This document shows, piece by piece, positions 7,273 through 8,975 of a DNA stretch of 8,975 nt. Within the stretch, counting starts at the first letter, position 1. Every line of letters starts with the position of its first letter. The stretch comes from an uncultured Alistipes sp. (lineage in GTDB: Bacteria > Bacteroidota > Bacteroidia > Bacteroidales > Rikenellaceae): positions 1 to 8,975 of the forward strand of contig CAAGHX010000253.1 in assembly GCA_900769745.1 (NCBI GenBank), in the 5' to 3' direction. Under the pieces are notes generated by a model that was not told the origin of the DNA, ran no database searches, and saw only the letters and a program-made list of their open reading frames with translations. The translations under genes and the position numbers were made by a program.

Positions 7273-8256
7273 TTAGTTTGAGATTAGAAATTTCATTACA
7301 TCAACACCATCGGCATAGTCAAATAGGGTGGGGTATTGCGCACGCCCAAAATCGACTCTGCGTGGGTGTGTTATGGCACGCGAAACTATGCATTGTATTT
7401 TCTCGTCGTTCTCTGTGAGCCACTGCTCCACCTGCTCGATGCTGTCGTAGTAGCAGTAATTTATGCAACTGATATTGTCCGAAAATCCTTGTCGCTCTAC
7501 GGCCAACGCGTGGCCGAGGTCGGTGTGGGGCTGCGAGGTCATCATCATAAGCGCACGGCTCGATAGGTAGCAACCTCTGTACATCTCGTTCATTGAGTCG
7601 GGCTCAGGTATGCGTAGCTCTGTGCCTCGTGGCAGCATTACGAGCGACACATTGCGACAACCCAGGCCGCTGTATGTGAATATGTCGTGCGAAAGCGCCT
7701 TCCAATCCTCCTCGGTCTCGTTACCACTCATTACCGCAAGCGAATGGCGGCTGCCACGAATAAGCGATGGGGTGGTGGCGTATTTCGATTGGAAATAGGC
7801 TGCGGCACTGTCGCCACCTGTTGCAATCACCATATCGCACTGGTCGTTTGGGTCGTAGCTTTCGATGGGGAGCGCGGGCGAGATGGCCTTAAGCTCACCT
7901 ATGATATATTCGGTGAGAATCTTATCCTTGCTCGATGGCTTTACCAGCGTAGTGTGGCCACACATCAGCACACACATCAGGTCGAAAAATCCTACAAGCG
8001 GGATGTTTCCGGCCATAATTATCGCCACACGCTTGGGCTGCACCTGCTCTATATTGTAGTGCGATAACCAGCCCTGCAGCTTCTCGCGATTGAGAAATTG
8101 CTCACGGATAGCCTCCACTGCCCGATAAATATCGGCGGGGGTAAACCATTTGTTTGCGGCACACGCTTCGGCTATTATCTGCAATGTATATTCGTCATTA
8201 CCAAAGCTTTGCAATCTATTACCCAGCTCCACAAAAGAGTCAACAACTGAAACCAT
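7273..8256 (-). CDS. LuxC-like acyl-CoA reductase
   Basis: This 327-residue protein belongs to the LuxC branch of the aldehyde dehydrogenase superfamily, which reduces an acyl thioester to the aldehyde with NADPH through a cysteine-bound acyl intermediate. The cofactor-binding half shows RVAIIMAGNIPLVGFFDL (76-93) and HTTLVKPSSKD (101-111), then ATGGDSAAAYF and RGSRHSLAV. The catalytic cysteine is Cys200 in YSGLGCRNVSLV. It is slightly short for bacterial LuxC (about 340-480 residues) but appears complete. There are no luxA, luxB, luxD or luxE genes here, so light production is excluded; a LuxE-type acyl donor would have to be encoded elsewhere. It is first in a two-gene operon with the C-S lyase. 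A TAnnTTTG element lies 28 bases upstream of the ATG. The family is confident; acyl chain and pathway are unknown. Confidence 0.88.
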   Translation of the reverse strand: MVSVVDSFVELGNRLQSFGNDEYTLQIIAEACAANKWFTPADIYRAVEAIREQFLNREKLQGWLSHYNIEQVQPKRVAIIMAGNIPLVGFFDLMCVLMCGHTTLVKPSSKDKILTEYIIGELKAISPALPIESYDPNDQCDMVIATGGDSAAAYFQSKYATTPSLIRGSRHSLAVMSGNETEEDWKALSHDIFTYSGLGCRNVSLVMLPRGTELRIPEPDSMNEMYRGCYLSSRALMMMTSQPHTDLGHALAVERQGFSDNISCINYCYYDSIEQVEQWLTENDEKIQCIVSRAITHPRRVDFGRAQYPTLFDYADGVDVMKFLISN

Positions 8257-8283
8257 TCAATAATTTTTATAAATTTTCACCAT

Positions 8284-8291
8284 CAAAGATA
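8284..8291 (-). promoter_or_regulatory. Promoter -7 element of the acyl-CoA reductase/C-S lyase operon
   Basis: The minus strand reads TATCTTTG, an exact TAnnTTTG, 27 bases upstream of the ATG at 8256. The -33 position (about 8311-8314) is not a TTTG. It faces away from the tRNA promoter, and the two promoter regions interleave within 50 bases. Confidence 0.62.
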
Positions 8292-8299
8292 CAAAAAAA

Positions 8300-8330
8300 T
8301 TTGCATAATCAGATTTTTTACTTACCTTTG
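8300..8330 (+). promoter_or_regulatory. Promoter of tRNA-Gly
   Basis: TTTG at 8300-8303 and TACCTTTG at 8323-8330 are separated by exactly 19 bases, a full match to the Bacteroidetes consensus. Transcription should start near 8335-8337, giving a 5' leader of about 38 nt that RNase P would remove. Confidence 0.8.
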
Positions 8331-8374
8331 CACTCGCAATCGGATAAAACCAGTTGCAAGTTCATAAAACATCT

Positions 8375-8447
8375 GCGGAAATAGCTCAGTTGGTAGAGCA
8401 CAACCTTGCCAAGGTTGGGGTCGCGAGTTCGAGTCTCGTTTTCCGCT
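8375..8447 (+). tRNA. tRNA-Gly(GCC)
   Basis: A complete 73-base cloverleaf is present. The acceptor stem pairs GCGGAAA (8375-8381) with TTTCCGC (8440-8446), with the discriminator T at 8447, as usual for glycine tRNAs. The D arm contains AGCTCAGTTGGTAGAGC. The anticodon stem CAACC (8401-8405) / GGTTG (8413-8417) encloses the loop TTGCCAA, with anticodon GCC at 8408-8410. The T arm pairs GCGAG (8423-8427) with CTCGT (8435-8439) around TTCGAGT. The CCA end is not encoded. It has its own promoter and terminator, and part of its 3' half is repeated at 8556-8603. Confidence 0.97.
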
Positions 8448-8490
8448 CAACGAAAAGGAAGACAGTCTGTTGACTGTCTTTTTTCGTTGA
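8447..8490 (+). terminator. Terminator of tRNA-Gly
   Basis: AAGACAGTC (8459-8467) and GACTGTCTT (8472-8480) form a perfect nine-pair stem with the tetraloop TGTT, followed by TTTT. Outside it TCAACGAAAA (8447-8456) and TTTTCGTTGA (8481-8490) are also exact complements, so the whole 44 bases can fold into one long hairpin that begins right at the tRNA discriminator base. Confidence 0.9.
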
Positions 8491-8512
8491 TGGTACGCAG
8501 GTTTGAAGGAGC

Positions 8513-8544
8513 GACCCCAAACACCCCTTTCAGGGGTCGGGGGT
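8513..8544. repeat. GC-rich nested hairpin in the spacer
   Basis: Within the stretch between the tRNA terminator and the second tRNA 3' copy, ACCCCT (8523-8528) pairs with AGGGGT (8532-8537) around TTC, and outside it ACCCC (8514-8518) can pair with GGGGT (8540-8544). The C- and G-run composition differs from the AT-rich intergenic DNA elsewhere in the window. No coding meaning is apparent. Confidence 0.5.
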
Positions 8545-8555
8545 ATAAATATAGT

Positions 8556-8603
8556 TCGCGAGAAACGCCCACCCCGTGGGCTCGAGTCTCGTTTTCCGCT
8601 CAA
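8556..8603 (+). repeat. Altered second copy of the tRNA-Gly 3' half
   Basis: Bases 8582-8603 repeat tRNA bases 8429-8450 exactly for 22 bases, from the T-loop through the acceptor 3' strand, discriminator and the following CAA. Just upstream, TCGCGAG (8556-8562) repeats tRNA bases 8421-8427. The two matched parts are parted by 19 bases (8563-8581) that replace a single T of the T-loop and contain the hairpin GCCCAC-CCC-GTGGGC. The T-stem pairing GCGAG/CTCGT is kept, so the copy could fold as a T-arm with an enlarged, structured loop. The D arm, anticodon arm and a true acceptor 5' strand are absent, so it is not a working tRNA. It may be a recombination scar or a member of a tRNA-derived repeat family. 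Confidence 0.75.
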
Positions 8604-8609
8604 AATAAG

Positions 8610-8640
8610 AAACGACAACCAAAAGGTTGTCGTTTTTGTT
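8610..8640. terminator. Hairpin terminator after the tRNA 3' copy, probably bidirectional
   Basis: AACGACAACC (8611-8620) and GGTTGTCGTT (8625-8634) form a perfect ten-pair stem with loop AAAA, extended by A8610-T8635, and followed on the plus strand by TTTGTTTTG. On the minus strand the stem is followed by TTTCTTATTTTG, so it can also end the catalase transcript, whose stop is at 8659. Confidence 0.87.
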
Positions 8641-8658
8641 TTGTATTTGTTTAATACA

Positions 8659-8975
8659 TTACCTCCAATCCCACTTTGGATGGGCGGGGTCCTCGGCGGT
8701 GAGGGCTTCGGAGAGGGAGAGCCCAAGAGCCTTGGCAACGCCTTCGCCATAGGTAGGGTCGGCACGGTGGCAGTTGCGGATATGGCGCTGTTTGATGAAT
8801 ATCTCCGCATCACCCATAGCGCGGGCGGTGTTCTCGCAAGTTGCTCGCTGGTCTTCGGCCGACATCAGACGCCACAGCTTGCCCGGCTGCGTGTAATAGT
8901 CGCTATCGAGTTCGCGCTCGTCGTAGTTATAGACCTCGCCAGAAACCTCCAATGGTGGCTCTTTCAAGGCTGGGG
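8659..8975 (-). CDS. katA: Catalase, C-terminal part (5' end off window)
   Basis: The minus-strand frame is open to the right edge and ends at a TAA at 8661-8659, giving 105 codons of a longer protein. The visible part reads PALKEPPLEVSGEVYNYDERELDSDYYTQPGKLWRLM, followed by NTARAMGDAEIFIKQRHIRNC, ADPTYGEGVAKALGLS and a WDWR end. These match the C-terminal helical region of clade 3, small-subunit haem catalases (KatA type), which break hydrogen peroxide down to water and oxygen in the cytosol. The haem pocket and catalytic histidine lie upstream, outside the window, so activity cannot be judged. No C-terminal flavodoxin-like extension is present, which excludes the large-subunit KatE type. 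The hairpin at 8610-8640 is its probable terminator. The gene symbol follows Bacteroides usage. Confidence 0.93.
   Translation of the reverse strand, partial: PALKEPPLEVSGEVYNYDERELDSDYYTQPGKLWRLMSAEDQRATCENTARAMGDAEIFIKQRHIRNCHRADPTYGEGVAKALGLSLSEALTAEDPAHPKWDWR

Noticed and set aside
7273..8256. The LuxC-like protein as part of a bioluminescence operon.
   Set aside because: No luciferase, acyltransferase or acyl-protein synthetase genes are present, and the partner gene is a C-S lyase.
8406..8654. An 82-codon plus-strand open frame starting inside the tRNA.
   Set aside because: It starts in the tRNA anticodon arm and crosses two terminators. Its internal repeat simply reflects the duplicated tRNA 3' end.
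8322..8813. A 163-codon minus-strand open frame across the tRNA, spacer and catalase end.
   Set aside because: It runs antisense through the tRNA gene, both terminators and the catalase in another frame; the residues come from tRNA sequence, not a protein.
1..8975. A CRISPR array, toxin-antitoxin pair, retron or phage module somewhere in the window.
   Set aside because: No regularly spaced repeats, reverse transcriptase, nuclease or integrase was found; nearly all bases are covered by ordinary metabolic or envelope genes.

Overview
The window looks like chromosomal DNA from a member of the Bacteroidales. Four upstream regions carry the Bacteroidetes-type promoter -7 element TAnnTTTG just before a start (two of them with a TTTG -33 element exactly 19 bases away), a fifth possible copy is noted, Shine-Dalgarno sequences are largely absent, and the proteins resemble those of gut Bacteroidales. 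GC content is intermediate. A Rikenellaceae (Alistipes-like) source is my best guess, but that rests on impression only.

Layout, left to right: (1) a minus-strand pair, rpiB followed after 21 bp by a HerA-like ATPase of the DUF853/YjgR family that runs off the left edge; (2) a plus-strand gene for a small DUF454/YbaN inner-membrane protein; (3) two minus-strand genes, an outer-membrane DcaP-like porin with its own terminator and then a CapA-family metallophosphatase-like protein with its own promoter; (4) a divergent plus-strand gene for a membrane-anchored metallophosphoesterase, closed by a strong hairpin terminator; (5) a minus-strand two-gene operon, a LuxC-like acyl-CoA reductase and, 2 bp later, a MalY/PatB-type PLP C-S lyase; (6) a plus-strand tRNA-Gly(GCC) with a textbook promoter and terminator; (7) a 130-base structured spacer ending in a second, altered copy of the tRNA 3' end with its own terminator; (8) the C-terminal part of a catalase on the minus strand, cut by the right edge.

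Most genes are household or envelope functions: pentose phosphate isomerisation, sulfur amino acid metabolism, peroxide defence, membrane proteins. I see no CRISPR array, insertion sequence, phage gene or defence island. The most unusual part is 8448-8658, where the T-arm and acceptor 3' half of the tRNA-Gly are repeated with a GC-rich 19-base hairpin in place of part of the T-loop. It could be a recombination scar at a tRNA attachment site or one copy of a dispersed tRNA-derived repeat. No complete new system is evident.
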